From Paenibacillus sophorae (GTDB lineage Bacteria; Bacillota; Bacilli; Paenibacillales; Paenibacillaceae), in the NCBI RefSeq assembly GCF_018966525.1, contig NZ_CP076607.1, forward strand, positions 1,302,001 through 1,366,000: a stretch of 64,000 nt of DNA, written 5' to 3'. Position 1 is the stretch's first letter, and every line of letters starts with the position of its first letter. The notes below the pieces were generated by a model that saw only the letters and a program-made list of their open reading frames with translations, ran no database searches and was not told the origin of the DNA. A program made the translations under genes and the position numbers. Positions 42,632 to 50,325 of the stretch are shown in pieces.

Positions 42632-43663
42632 TTAGTTGATCTGCTGCTTCTCCTCAGCGGCTTTCGCCTGCGGAACATTGCTTAGGAAGGCGGAAACCCG
42701 GCGCAGGTATTCGCGGGGATGCTCGCGGAACAGCAGCTCATGATGAGCGCCTTCCACAATCCAGGAGCCGGAATACGGATTGGTTTGATTCGCGGCCAGC
42801 TTCTCGGCGATTGGATAAGGCGCTTTTTCATCCTGCGTTCCATGCATAAACAGAATCGGAAAAGGATAATCTTCACTCTTTACTTCGGCATAAGGAATCT
42901 GGTTCAGGCCTGTGCCGTTCAGAACCGGAAAGAGCATTTCCATAATCTCAAGGGACGGATGGCGCGGAAGATCAATGTTCTGCCTGATGTTGTGATACAG
43001 CGTGTCCGGCTCCAGCAGGAAGGTGCTGTCGAGAATCATCGCGTCCACATCCTTGGTAACCAGCCCTGTCTGCAGAGCGGTGCCCGCACCCATGGAGAAG
43101 CCCCACACGACGATCTCCTTCGCTCCGCGCTGCTTGGCAAGCTGGATGGCTCCGAGGAGCTCGCGGGACTCTTTTTTACCGCCTGTCGCAACGTCTTTGT
43201 TGCTGTGGGAAGCGAAGCCGTAATCGAACATAATGACATTGAAATTCAGGCGGTGCGCAAAATGGGCGAGATCGTACATCGGAACCCAGGATTCCTCGCG
43301 GTTGGCGCCATAGCCGTGGCTGAACACGATCGTCTTGGCCGAGTTCTTGGAGGGAATGTACCAGCCTTGGATATTGCGGCTGCCGTCGCTCGCCGGAAAG
43401 GTCACGTCCTCGTATTTCAGACCTTTCGATAATGCCGGATTGGAGAAAAGCGGGGCGACCGTCGGATTGGACAGCACCCAGGTAATATAAGCGTGCAGCG
43501 AGATAAAGCAGAACACGAGAAAAAAGAAAACGGACAGCAGCAGTGCCACAATAATATGCTTTATGCGAATCAACCGCAGGGACAGCTGCGGCGCCTTGTC
43601 GGACTGACGGTCTTTCGGCCTTGGGGAGACCGTCGTGCCGGTGCGTGGATGTGTAAGATCCAT
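42632..43663 (-). CDS. Membrane-anchored alpha/beta hydrolase
   Basis: A 343-residue protein with a cytoplasmic tail, one transmembrane helix at about 35-60, and an alpha/beta hydrolase domain facing outward. VFSHGYGANREESW is the oxyanion region, GFSMGAGTALQ the nucleophile elbow with catalytic serine, GTQDEKAPY the acid and EGAHHELLF the histidine. It resembles the YqkD/BAAT-like lipolytic group. ATG 43663 has TAGGAGGGG upstream, in a leader shared with 12596-12613. Confidence 0.85.
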   Translation of the reverse strand: MDLTHPRTGTTVSPRPKDRQSDKAPQLSLRLIRIKHIIVALLLSVFFFLVFCFISLHAYITWVLSNPTVAPLFSNPALSKGLKYEDVTFPASDGSRNIQGWYIPSKNSAKTIVFSHGYGANREESWVPMYDLAHFAHRLNFNVIMFDYGFASHSNKDVATGGKKESRELLGAIQLAKQRGAKEIVVWGFSMGAGTALQTGLVTKDVDAMILDSTFLLEPDTLYHNIRQNIDLPRHPSLEIMEMLFPVLNGTGLNQIPYAEVKSEDYPFPILFMHGTQDEKAPYPIAEKLAANQTNPYSGSWIVEGAHHELLFREHPREYLRRVSAFLSNVPQAKAAEEKQQIN

Positions 43664-43670
43664 AAGGTCC

Positions 43671-43688
43671 CCTCCTAAAAGTTTTGCG
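43671..43688 (-). repeat. Ribosome-site leader repeat (copy 2)
   Basis: The minus-strand sequence CGCAAAACTTTTAGGAGG is identical to the one before the flavoprotein gene at 12596-12613, again directly upstream of a start codon. Confidence 0.6.
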
Positions 43689-43946
43689 AGTACTTACAGC
43701 ATGGAGTATTCTTCGGGTAAATCACGCATCGGATAAGTGGATTCGTTTGCACTTGTAATCTATCGTATGGTTATGTTACCTCAAAGTCAACGAATCGGCT
43801 CCTTTTGTAATGTAACTGTAAAGTACCGCCCAGCTCTCCCTGGCGGAGTGAATCTGCTGGACTTTTCACAGACTTTTGCTAAGATATAAATGACTGAAAA
43901 AATCGTAACCGTGTTTCATTTGATGAAACATGAAAGGAAGAGACCC

Positions 43947-44693
43947 GTGGATGACGACCGTAAACTGACGGTGCGCGCCGTGGAGCGTGCGCTCGATATT
44001 CTGTTGTGCTTTACAAGAGACAGCGATCTAAGCCTGACTGAGATTGCCGCGGGCATCGGTCTGCACAAGAGCACGGTGCATCGGCTGCTGACTACGCTTG
44101 AGGATAGAAGATTCATCACCCGCAACCCGGCTACGGAAAAATACAGGCTCGGCATCCGGATCTGGGAGTTGTCGACCCATCTGCCGGTCTCGGAGAACCC
44201 GGGCACACTGCTGCTGCCGGCGATGGAGCGGCTGCGCGACCGGCTTGGAGAGACGGTCAGCCTGTACCTTCGGGACGGACTGGAACGGGTGCGCATTCAG
44301 GCGGTGCAGAGCAACCAGGCCATCCGGCGAGTGGCGCAGATCGGCGCCAGGCTGCCGCTGTCGGTCGGAGCTTCCAGCAAGGTGCTGGCTGCATACGCTC
44401 CTCCGGAGGTCCGAAAGGAACTGCTGGAAGAGGAGGACTGGCCGCAGGCAATTGACCGGCAAGGGTATGCGGATCAATTGAAAGAAGTGATAAGGGCGGG
44501 ATATGCGACCAGCTTTGAGGAACGAGAACCGGGCGCGGCCGCTGTCGCCGTGCCCGTTATTGGGCGAAGCGGCGAGGTGGCTGCCGCCCTGTCGCTGTCC
44601 GGGCCGGTCAGTAGGCTGTCCCACGAGACGCTGGTCGAATACTCGGATGTACTGAAGGAAGCGGCAGCGGAAATGGGACTTATGGTGAGCTGA
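43947..44693 (+). CDS. IclR-family transcriptional regulator
   Basis: A 248-residue regulator with an N-terminal winged helix (VRAVERALDILLCF, GLHKSTVHRLLTTLEDRRFI) and a C-terminal GAF-like effector domain (about residues 80-245, including GARLPLSVGASSKVLAAYAP). The frame opens at 43890, but GTG 43947 follows GGAAGAG and gives the usual family start. It probably controls a catabolic gene set, but no metabolic operon adjoins it. Effector unknown. Confidence 0.9.
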   Translation: MDDDRKLTVRAVERALDILLCFTRDSDLSLTEIAAGIGLHKSTVHRLLTTLEDRRFITRNPATEKYRLGIRIWELSTHLPVSENPGTLLLPAMERLRDRLGETVSLYLRDGLERVRIQAVQSNQAIRRVAQIGARLPLSVGASSKVLAAYAPPEVRKELLEEEDWPQAIDRQGYADQLKEVIRAGYATSFEEREPGAAAVAVPVIGRSGEVAAALSLSGPVSRLSHETLVEYSDVLKEAAAEMGLMVS

Positions 44694-44705
44694 TTTATCT
44701 AACAT

Positions 44706-44758
44706 AAAAGCCGGAGGCAGTAATGGACGTGAAGTCCTGAACTGCCCCCGGCTTTTTT
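44706..44758 (+). terminator. Rho-independent terminator after IclR gene
   Basis: AAAAGCCGG-A-GGCAGT pairs with ACTGCC-C-CCGGCTTTTTT. Confidence 0.85.
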
Positions 44759-44961
44759 AAATACTAGCAAGTTCATATCAGTTATATTCTCACATATGCA
44801 GTGTCATATAGTGCATTTGCGTCATGGATATTATACATAAATTGGAATACAATGGTGCTAGTTGCAGACACCAGGATCATTTCTCAAAATATTAGCGGCG
44901 AACACATTGTCGAAGGGAGAGAAAGATTTACATATAATCTTAGGTCAAGCGGGAGGTTATG

Positions 44962-46038
44962 ATGAAAAGATTAGCTTATTGGTGCTCCATCATTATAGCG
45001 GCGGTTCTATTTTCCAACTCCGCATACGCGGATGAGAGTTTGCCCCCAAGAATTGAAACCACGGACATCCTTTCAGCAGGTGATCATGCGGCCGTTCTGG
45101 TTGACCGTACAGCGGGGAAAGTGCTATTAGCTGATTTACAAGGAAATAAATTTACGAGTCTTTCAGACGACGCTTCTCCCGTGCTGGACGTGGAAGTGGC
45201 TAAACAGCCCGAGAAGATTGTGCTGCTGAAGAAGACAAACCGCAATACGATTTCGAAAACCGTGTTTTCTTATCAGGGAGCCGTTCTCTCGAAATCAGTA
45301 ATTCCGCTAAGCCTTAAGGACGGGGATAAGATCAAATGGGTTGCTCCTGCAGGAAAAGCGAATGAAAGAATTATGGTTCAAAGATTAGATGCTTTCAATC
45401 TGTATCAGTATCCTTGGAAGAAGCCGAGTGTCAGCTATGACGCTAAGGTCGTGGACAACAATTGGGAGTATGTCAGTGTGCTGGATTGGGATTTTAAAGG
45501 CTACCCTTATTTGGCGATTAAATATATGGCAACGGGCATTATGAACCAGGTTTATTTTGCGAAAACGGTGAATTTGTATACGAAGAAAGAGACTCTATTC
45601 AAGGACTTTAACACGGATTTCAACATTGAAATCAGCGAAAAAAATGCGTTATTGTTCAGCTCTAACGTGTATGATTCGGTGTACCAGCCTTTTCCGCCAA
45701 ATGTCCTTCGGCCCAAATCTACTGAAATCCAGCCATATTATCAAATCATTAATGTGGATAAGGGGATCAAGAGCAAGGTGCTGGAAGGGATTTTTGCCGA
45801 TAAGGGTGATCACTCGGGATGGCAAACGGAACTCATCAATAATCAGCTATTTGTAGGGGATTTGGCTAAACATACCTGGTCCTTGTATTCGGCAAATGGA
45901 GCGGCGATTGTAACGAATCAAGCCTGGCCGGGCAACAGCGATTCCAAGTTTGCAGGTTACAGCGCGGCTTTAAGAACCAGCTACTTTTTGGAATATCGCT
46001 CGGGCAAAGCATCAATTATTGCTTATCCGGTTCATTGA
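44962..46038 (+). CDS. Secreted protein of unknown function
   Basis: A 358-residue exported protein with a signal peptide (LAYWCSIIIAAVLFSNSAYA, cleavage after AYA). The mature part is rich in short beta strands with repeated patterns such as HAAVLVDRTAGKVLLADLQG and WEYVSVLDWDFKGYPYLAI, suggesting a beta-propeller or similar fold. No catalytic motif is recognised. Two adjacent ATGs (44959, 44962) follow GGGAGG; the second has better spacing. It is monocistronic, with a terminator behind it. Confidence 0.7.
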   Translation: MKRLAYWCSIIIAAVLFSNSAYADESLPPRIETTDILSAGDHAAVLVDRTAGKVLLADLQGNKFTSLSDDASPVLDVEVAKQPEKIVLLKKTNRNTISKTVFSYQGAVLSKSVIPLSLKDGDKIKWVAPAGKANERIMVQRLDAFNLYQYPWKKPSVSYDAKVVDNNWEYVSVLDWDFKGYPYLAIKYMATGIMNQVYFAKTVNLYTKKETLFKDFNTDFNIEISEKNALLFSSNVYDSVYQPFPPNVLRPKSTEIQPYYQIINVDKGIKSKVLEGIFADKGDHSGWQTELINNQLFVGDLAKHTWSLYSANGAAIVTNQAWPGNSDSKFAGYSAALRTSYFLEYRSGKASIIAYPVH

Positions 46039-46056
46039 AATCTGTCATCTTAAAAA

Positions 46057-46097
46057 AGAAAGGCGCGGGTCCGAACATCGGAATCCTACGCCTTTTT
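46057..46097 (+). terminator. Rho-independent terminator
   Basis: AAAGGCG...GG-TCCG pairs with CGGA-CC...CGCCTTTTT, downstream of the secreted-protein gene. Confidence 0.7.
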
Positions 46098-46222
46098 GTA
46101 TGCGAAGCCTCTGCCAGCAGCATCAAGCAACGAAGGATACCTGCCGTACAGATCAATTCAACAGGAGAGGCTTGCAGCTTGTCTATTCCAAGGAGAAAAT
46201 GTCTTTTTTTCAAAGAAGCGGC

Positions 46223-46251
46223 TAGACAGAAAAATGGCGAACTGCTATAAT
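46223..46251 (+). promoter_or_regulatory. Sigma-A promoter of the sulfur/encapsulin cluster
   Basis: TAGACA, a 17-base spacer and a perfect TATAAT. It lies about 100 bases before the CysM-like gene. Confidence 0.7.
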
Positions 46252-46261
46252 GAAATCAAGT

Positions 46262-46286
46262 TATTCCTACAATATAGCTCGGAATA
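46262..46286. promoter_or_regulatory. Putative operator dyad just downstream of the promoter
   Basis: TATTCC and GGAATA face each other across 13 bases, starting 11 bases after the -10 box and so covering the expected transcription start. A repressor bound here would block the cluster. A CymR-like cysteine repressor is a guess based on gene content only. Confidence 0.4.
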
Positions 46287-46348
46287 GTTGGACATGAAGT
46301 TGTTGCGGAAAAACTGGCGAAAGAGCCAGCAGGTTAGGGGACTTCACA

Positions 46349-47278
46349 TTGGCAAATAACCAATACAGGATTATTGAATCTATCGGCAATACGCCGCTTA
46401 TACGTCTTGTGAATGTGACGGAGGATCTGGGGCGAACGGACGTGAGCGTGTATGTGAAGGCCGAGCAGCTTAATCCGAGCGGTTCGGTCAAGGACCGTGC
46501 CGCAAAGGCCATGATTTTGCAGGGAATCCAGTCGGGGCAATTGACCAAAGCGAAATCCATCATCGACGGAACGAGCGGCAATACCGGCATTGCTTACGCA
46601 ATGATCGGCGCGGCTCTCGGGTACAAAGTGACCCTGTGCCTTCCGGGTAACGCGAATGTCGAACGCAAGCGAATTCTGCGGGCTTATCACGCGGAAATTA
46701 TCGAGACGGACCCGCTGCAAAGCTCGGATGGCGCGCAGCTTGAAGCCAAGCGGATAGCGGAGCTTGAGGCCGACCGGTATTTTTATCCCGACCAATACAA
46801 TAATGATGCGAACTGGAAAGCGCACTACGAGACGACCGCGCCGGAAATCTGGGAACAGACGGATCATAAGGTTACTCATTTTATCGCCGGCATGGGTACG
46901 TCGGGAACCTTTATCGGAACCTCCAGAAGATTGAAGGAATTTAATCCGGCGATCCAAACCGTCGCGATGCAGCCGGATTCGCCTCTGCATGGATTGGAAG
47001 GAATGAAGCACCTGGCGACGACGCTTAAGCCGGGAATTTACGACCAGACGGTAGCCGACGGGCTGATTGAGGTTGAAACCGAGGAAGCGTACGCCATGAC
47101 GCGCAGGCTGGCGCGGGAAGAAGGATTGCTGGTCGGAATCAGCTCGGGGGCAAATGTGCATGCTGCACTGAAGCTGGCTGCGACCGTCCCTCCCGGTTCA
47201 GTCGTCGTTACCATTCTATGCGACAGCGGGCTCCGGTATTTGAGCGACGAGCTGTGGACAAGGGGAGATGCCACATGA
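46349..47278 (+). CDS. CysM-like cysteine synthase (PLP-dependent sulfhydrylase)
   Basis: A 309-residue fold-type II pyridoxal phosphate enzyme. Lys48 in LNPSGSVKDRAA is the Schiff-base lysine. DGTSGNTGIAYAMIG is the substrate loop, GMGTSGTFIGTSRRLKE the phosphate-cup glycine loop, and GISSGANVHAAL the C-terminal block. Such enzymes join a sulfur donor to O-acetylserine or O-phosphoserine. It overlaps the JAMM gene by four bases (ATGA) and is followed by a sulfur-carrier/E1 fusion, so a protein thiocarboxylate rather than free sulfide is the likely donor, as in the mycobacterial CysM-CysO-Mec system. The start is TTG after AGGGG. Confidence 0.9.
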   Translation: MANNQYRIIESIGNTPLIRLVNVTEDLGRTDVSVYVKAEQLNPSGSVKDRAAKAMILQGIQSGQLTKAKSIIDGTSGNTGIAYAMIGAALGYKVTLCLPGNANVERKRILRAYHAEIIETDPLQSSDGAQLEAKRIAELEADRYFYPDQYNNDANWKAHYETTAPEIWEQTDHKVTHFIAGMGTSGTFIGTSRRLKEFNPAIQTVAMQPDSPLHGLEGMKHLATTLKPGIYDQTVADGLIEVETEEAYAMTRRLAREEGLLVGISSGANVHAALKLAATVPPGSVVVTILCDSGLRYLSDELWTRGDAT

Positions 47279-47703
47279 TCCATCTGAAGCAGGAGCATAT
47301 CGATCAAATCAATAAACACGCCGAGGAGGATTACCCGCACGAATGCTGCGGTATTGTGTTCGGGAAATTGGGCGAGGATCAGACGAAGGTGGTAAGCGAG
47401 CTGCTTCCGATTTCCAATTCCCGGGAAGAGCAGGCCAGACATAACCGCTTCCTCATTACCTCGGAAGACATCATGAGAAGCGAACTGTACGCCCGAAAGC
47501 ACAAGCTGGATGTTCTCGGCTTCTATCATTCGCATCCCGATCATCCAGCGCGTCCCTCCGCGTTCGACTTGGAGCATGCCTGGCCAACCTACTCCTATCT
47601 GATTGTTGCGGTTGCACAAAGGGAGGCAGGAGAATTGACTTCCTGGGAACTGAACAGTGACCGTTCTGCGTTCCATTTTGAAACTATTATTAGGGAGGAT
47701 TAG
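47275..47703 (+). CDS. JAMM/MPN metallopeptidase, Mec-like
   Basis: A 142-residue zinc peptidase of the JAB1/MPN fold. The JAMM signature is complete: Glu23 (PHECCGIV), then His85, His87, Ser95 and Asp98 in HSHPDHPARPSAFD. In mycobacteria the homologue Mec+ releases cysteine from the C-terminus of the carrier CysO. The start ATG overlaps the stop of the CysM-like gene, and the carrier/E1 fusion starts five bases after its own stop. It may release cysteine from the carrier and could also process the fusion next door. The latter is inference. Confidence 0.9.
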   Translation: MIHLKQEHIDQINKHAEEDYPHECCGIVFGKLGEDQTKVVSELLPISNSREEQARHNRFLITSEDIMRSELYARKHKLDVLGFYHSHPDHPARPSAFDLEHAWPTYSYLIVAVAQREAGELTSWELNSDRSAFHFETIIRED

Positions 47704-47707
47704 CCAT

Positions 47708-49168
47708 ATGACAGTAAGTTTGCTTATCCCTACCGCCCTGCGCTCTTTTACGGACGGTTTGTCGGAAATCGGCGTGGAGGCGGCCACGGTTGAAGAGGCG
47801 TTGGCTGTTCTAACCGAACAATTTGTCGATCTTCGGCGACATTTGTTTAACGATCAGGGTCAGCTGCGCAGCTATGTGAACATCTATGTGAATGAAGAGG
47901 ACATCCGGCAAAAGAACGGCCTACAGACAGCCTTGTCGGATGGAGACGACGTAATGCTTGTGCCTTCCATTGCCGGCGGATCGCCGACTGAAACGGAAGG
48001 AGTCGGGAGCCCGGACCTTGACGGGCTTCCCGAACTGACCAAAGACGAAATTACCCGGTACAGCCGTCACCTTATTCTGCCGGAGGTCGGCGTTGAAGGA
48101 CAGCGTATCCTCAAAAAAAGCCGGGTTCTGCTGATCGGAACCGGAGGACTTGGCGCGCCGATCGCCATGTATTTGGCGGCCGCGGGCGTCGGGACGCTCG
48201 GCATTGTCGATTTTGACTTCGTGGATGAGACGAATTTGCAGCGGCAGATCATTCACGGTACGCGCGATATCGGCAGACCGAAGATTGCATCCGCGAAGGA
48301 TCGGATCAAGAGCATTAATCCGAAAGTAAACGTAATTGCCATCGAACAGAGACTGACCAGTCAGAACGCCCTCGACATTATCAAGGATTACGATGTGGTC
48401 GTGGATGGAACGGATAATTTCCCGACGCGATATTTGGTCAATGACGCCTGCGTTTTATTGGGCAAGCCGAACGTGTACGGCTCCGTATTCCGGTTTGAGG
48501 GGCAGGTCAGCGTGTTCTATGCACAGGAAGGAGCCTGTTATCGCTGCCTGTATCCGGAGCCGCCTCCAGCCGGACTTGTCCCCACTTGCTCAGAAGGTGG
48601 GATTCTCGGCGTTCTTCCCGGTATCATCGGCTGCATTCAGGCGAATGAAACGATCAAGCTGCTCCTTGGCAAGGGTGAACCACTAATCAATCGACTGCTG
48701 TTGTTCGATGCGCTGAAGATGAAGTTCCGGGAGCTTAAACTCAGCAAAGACACGAACTGCCCCATTTGCGGAACACATCCTACCATTACATCCCCTATTG
48801 ACTATGAAGAATTTTGCGGTTTGAAGAAGCCTGCCGAAGAAGAGCCTATCGAGGAGATTACGGCTGCCGAGCTGAAAAGACGCTTTGACAACGAGGAGCA
48901 GGTGCAAATTCTTGACATCCGGGAGCCTCATGAGCTTGCGATTGGGAAGCTGCCAGGAACGAAAGCTATTCCATTCGGCCAGATCGTTCGCCGGAAAGCG
49001 GAGCTTGATCCCGAGCGGGATACGGTTGTCATATGCAAAATTGGGCAGCGCAGCGTGATGGCGATTCGAACTTTACGGGATTCCGGCTATACCGGCAGAC
49101 TGCTGAATTTGAAAGACGGCATGAATGCATGGGCGCAGGAAATAGATCCCCGGATTGCGCAGTACTGA
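47708..49168 (+). CDS. Sulfur carrier-E1 adenylyltransferase-rhodanese fusion (CysO/MoaD-MoeB-RHOD)
   Basis: A 486-residue, three-domain protein. Residues 1-91 form a MoaD/CysO-like ubiquitin fold ending in DVMLVPSIAGG, the di-glycine tail of sulfur carriers. After a short acidic linker, residues 108-365 are a ThiF/MoeB E1-like domain. It has the ATP loop GTGGLGAP, the NLQRQI block and zinc cysteines C277/C280 and C351/C354. Residues about 383-480 are a rhodanese with active Cys443 in VICKIGQRS. The carrier Gly-Gly is internal (90-91), so it cannot be adenylated unless the chain is cut after Gly91. A JAMM peptidase is encoded just upstream. The ORF extends to 47657, but ATG 47708 follows AGGGAGGA. 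Confidence 0.92.
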   Translation: MTVSLLIPTALRSFTDGLSEIGVEAATVEEALAVLTEQFVDLRRHLFNDQGQLRSYVNIYVNEEDIRQKNGLQTALSDGDDVMLVPSIAGGSPTETEGVGSPDLDGLPELTKDEITRYSRHLILPEVGVEGQRILKKSRVLLIGTGGLGAPIAMYLAAAGVGTLGIVDFDFVDETNLQRQIIHGTRDIGRPKIASAKDRIKSINPKVNVIAIEQRLTSQNALDIIKDYDVVVDGTDNFPTRYLVNDACVLLGKPNVYGSVFRFEGQVSVFYAQEGACYRCLYPEPPPAGLVPTCSEGGILGVLPGIIGCIQANETIKLLLGKGEPLINRLLLFDALKMKFRELKLSKDTNCPICGTHPTITSPIDYEEFCGLKKPAEEEPIEEITAAELKRRFDNEEQVQILDIREPHELAIGKLPGTKAIPFGQIVRRKAELDPERDTVVICKIGQRSVMAIRTLRDSGYTGRLLNLKDGMNAWAQEIDPRIAQY

Positions 49169-49371
49169 TGCATGTATTACTTATAAAACTCATTATAGTA
49201 GGCCCATTGCCGAACCATTACGCTTGATACACGTGAGCATGGAAGGCTCACCGGACCGGATGGTTTGGCGCGACTTTGCTGCATCGCTCTCTTGAAGGTA
49301 AGTACATATAGTTCCGGCGATGGGCCATATTATATATTTTTCATCATTATATTACTTAAGGGGGATTTACT

Positions 49372-50325
49372 ATGGCCGAACAAGACAATAGCAATCTGGC
49401 CGTACCGGCGCTCGGTTCGTCGGCAGCTTATCAACTGGCAAATGTTACTAAATCTGCACCGCAATTCGATTCCCTTACACCACGCTGGATCACAAGGCTG
49501 TTCGATTGGAAAGGACTTGAAACCGGAATCTACCGGCTTAACAAGGTGCAGGAAGGCGATACGCCGCTTGATATTTTGTGCAGCACCGGCGATACATCGA
49601 ACATTACCGAAGGCTTTGTCGATTATAGTACGAGCCCGCGCGAATACGTGCTGAACTCCATTTCGACGATTATCAACGTCAATACCCGCGTATCGGACAT
49701 ATACAGCAGCCCCTTCAACCAGATTCAGGAACAATTGCGGCTTGCCATTGAGAGCATTAAGGAAAGGCAGGAAAGCCAACTCATCAACAGCGATGATTAC
49801 GGTCTTTTGAAAAATGCGGCGGCTTCCCAACGCATTCAAACGCGCAATGGTGCGCCGACGCCGGATGATCTGGACGAATTGATCTCCAAGGTGTGGAAAG
49901 AGCCTTCCTATTTCCTGGCCCACCCGCGCGCCATCGCGGCCATCGGCCGGGAGTGCACAAGACGCGGCGTTCCGCCGCAAACGGTGCAGCTCTTTGGCGC
50001 GCATTTTCTGACCTGGAGAGGCATCCCTATTATTCCTACGGACAAGCTGTTCGTCGACGGTCATAAGAACCCGAAAGGCCAGGCGGGCAAAACAAATATT
50101 CTGCTTGTTCGCACCGGAGAAAATAAGCAAGGCGTTCTCGGTTTGTACCAAACCGGTCTTCCGGGCGAGCAGTCCCGCGGGCTTTCGGTCCGTTTTACGG
50201 GTATCGACAAGCAGGGCATCGGCTCGTATCTCCTCTCCTTGTACTGCTCGGTTGCTATTCTTGCCGATGACGCGATAGGCGTGCTGGAAGACGTAGATGT
50301 AGGTAACTACTATGACTACGAATAG
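49372..50325 (+). CDS. Family 2A encapsulin shell protein (SrpI / MMP-I type)
   Basis: A 317-residue HK97-fold shell protein. Conserved blocks of the SrpI/major-membrane-protein-I family are SLTPRWITRLFDWKGLETGI, FVDYSTSPREYVL, PFNQIQEQLRLAIESIKERQ, TRNGAPTPDDLDELI, CTRRGVPPQTVQLFG and IGVLEDVDVGNYYDYE. Such proteins assemble into hollow icosahedral nanocompartments that hold a cysteine desulfurase. The desulfurase gene overlaps its 3' end by 14 bases, which ties shell and cargo together. No signal peptide or membrane helix is present. ATG 49372 follows AAGGGGG. The 203-base gap before it holds a GTGAGC/GCTCAC hairpin but no clear promoter. Confidence 0.93.
   Translation: MAEQDNSNLAVPALGSSAAYQLANVTKSAPQFDSLTPRWITRLFDWKGLETGIYRLNKVQEGDTPLDILCSTGDTSNITEGFVDYSTSPREYVLNSISTIINVNTRVSDIYSSPFNQIQEQLRLAIESIKERQESQLINSDDYGLLKNAAASQRIQTRNGAPTPDDLDELISKVWKEPSYFLAHPRAIAAIGRECTRRGVPPQTVQLFGAHFLTWRGIPIIPTDKLFVDGHKNPKGQAGKTNILLVRTGENKQGVLGLYQTGLPGEQSRGLSVRFTGIDKQGIGSYLLSLYCSVAILADDAIGVLEDVDVGNYYDYE

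Larger units (their letters stand above)
46039..46348. other. Intergenic region upstream of the sulfur/encapsulin cluster
   Basis: This 310-base gap carries the terminator of the secreted-protein gene, a strong promoter and a dyad (separate entries). Short open frames in it are not convincing. No T-box or SAM riboswitch signature was seen. Confidence 0.5.

Noticed and set aside
44028..44705. A 225-codon minus-strand frame opposite the IclR gene
   Set aside because: It is antisense to a clear regulator and runs into the terminator; no motif supports it.
46039..46348. T-box or SAM riboswitch upstream of the cysteine genes
   Set aside because: No T-box motif or SAM-I core elements were found; a promoter and dyad explain the region better.
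49372..50325. HK97-fold shell protein as a prophage capsid
   Set aside because: No portal, terminase, protease or tail genes are nearby. Sequence blocks and neighbours match SrpI-type encapsulin, not a phage.
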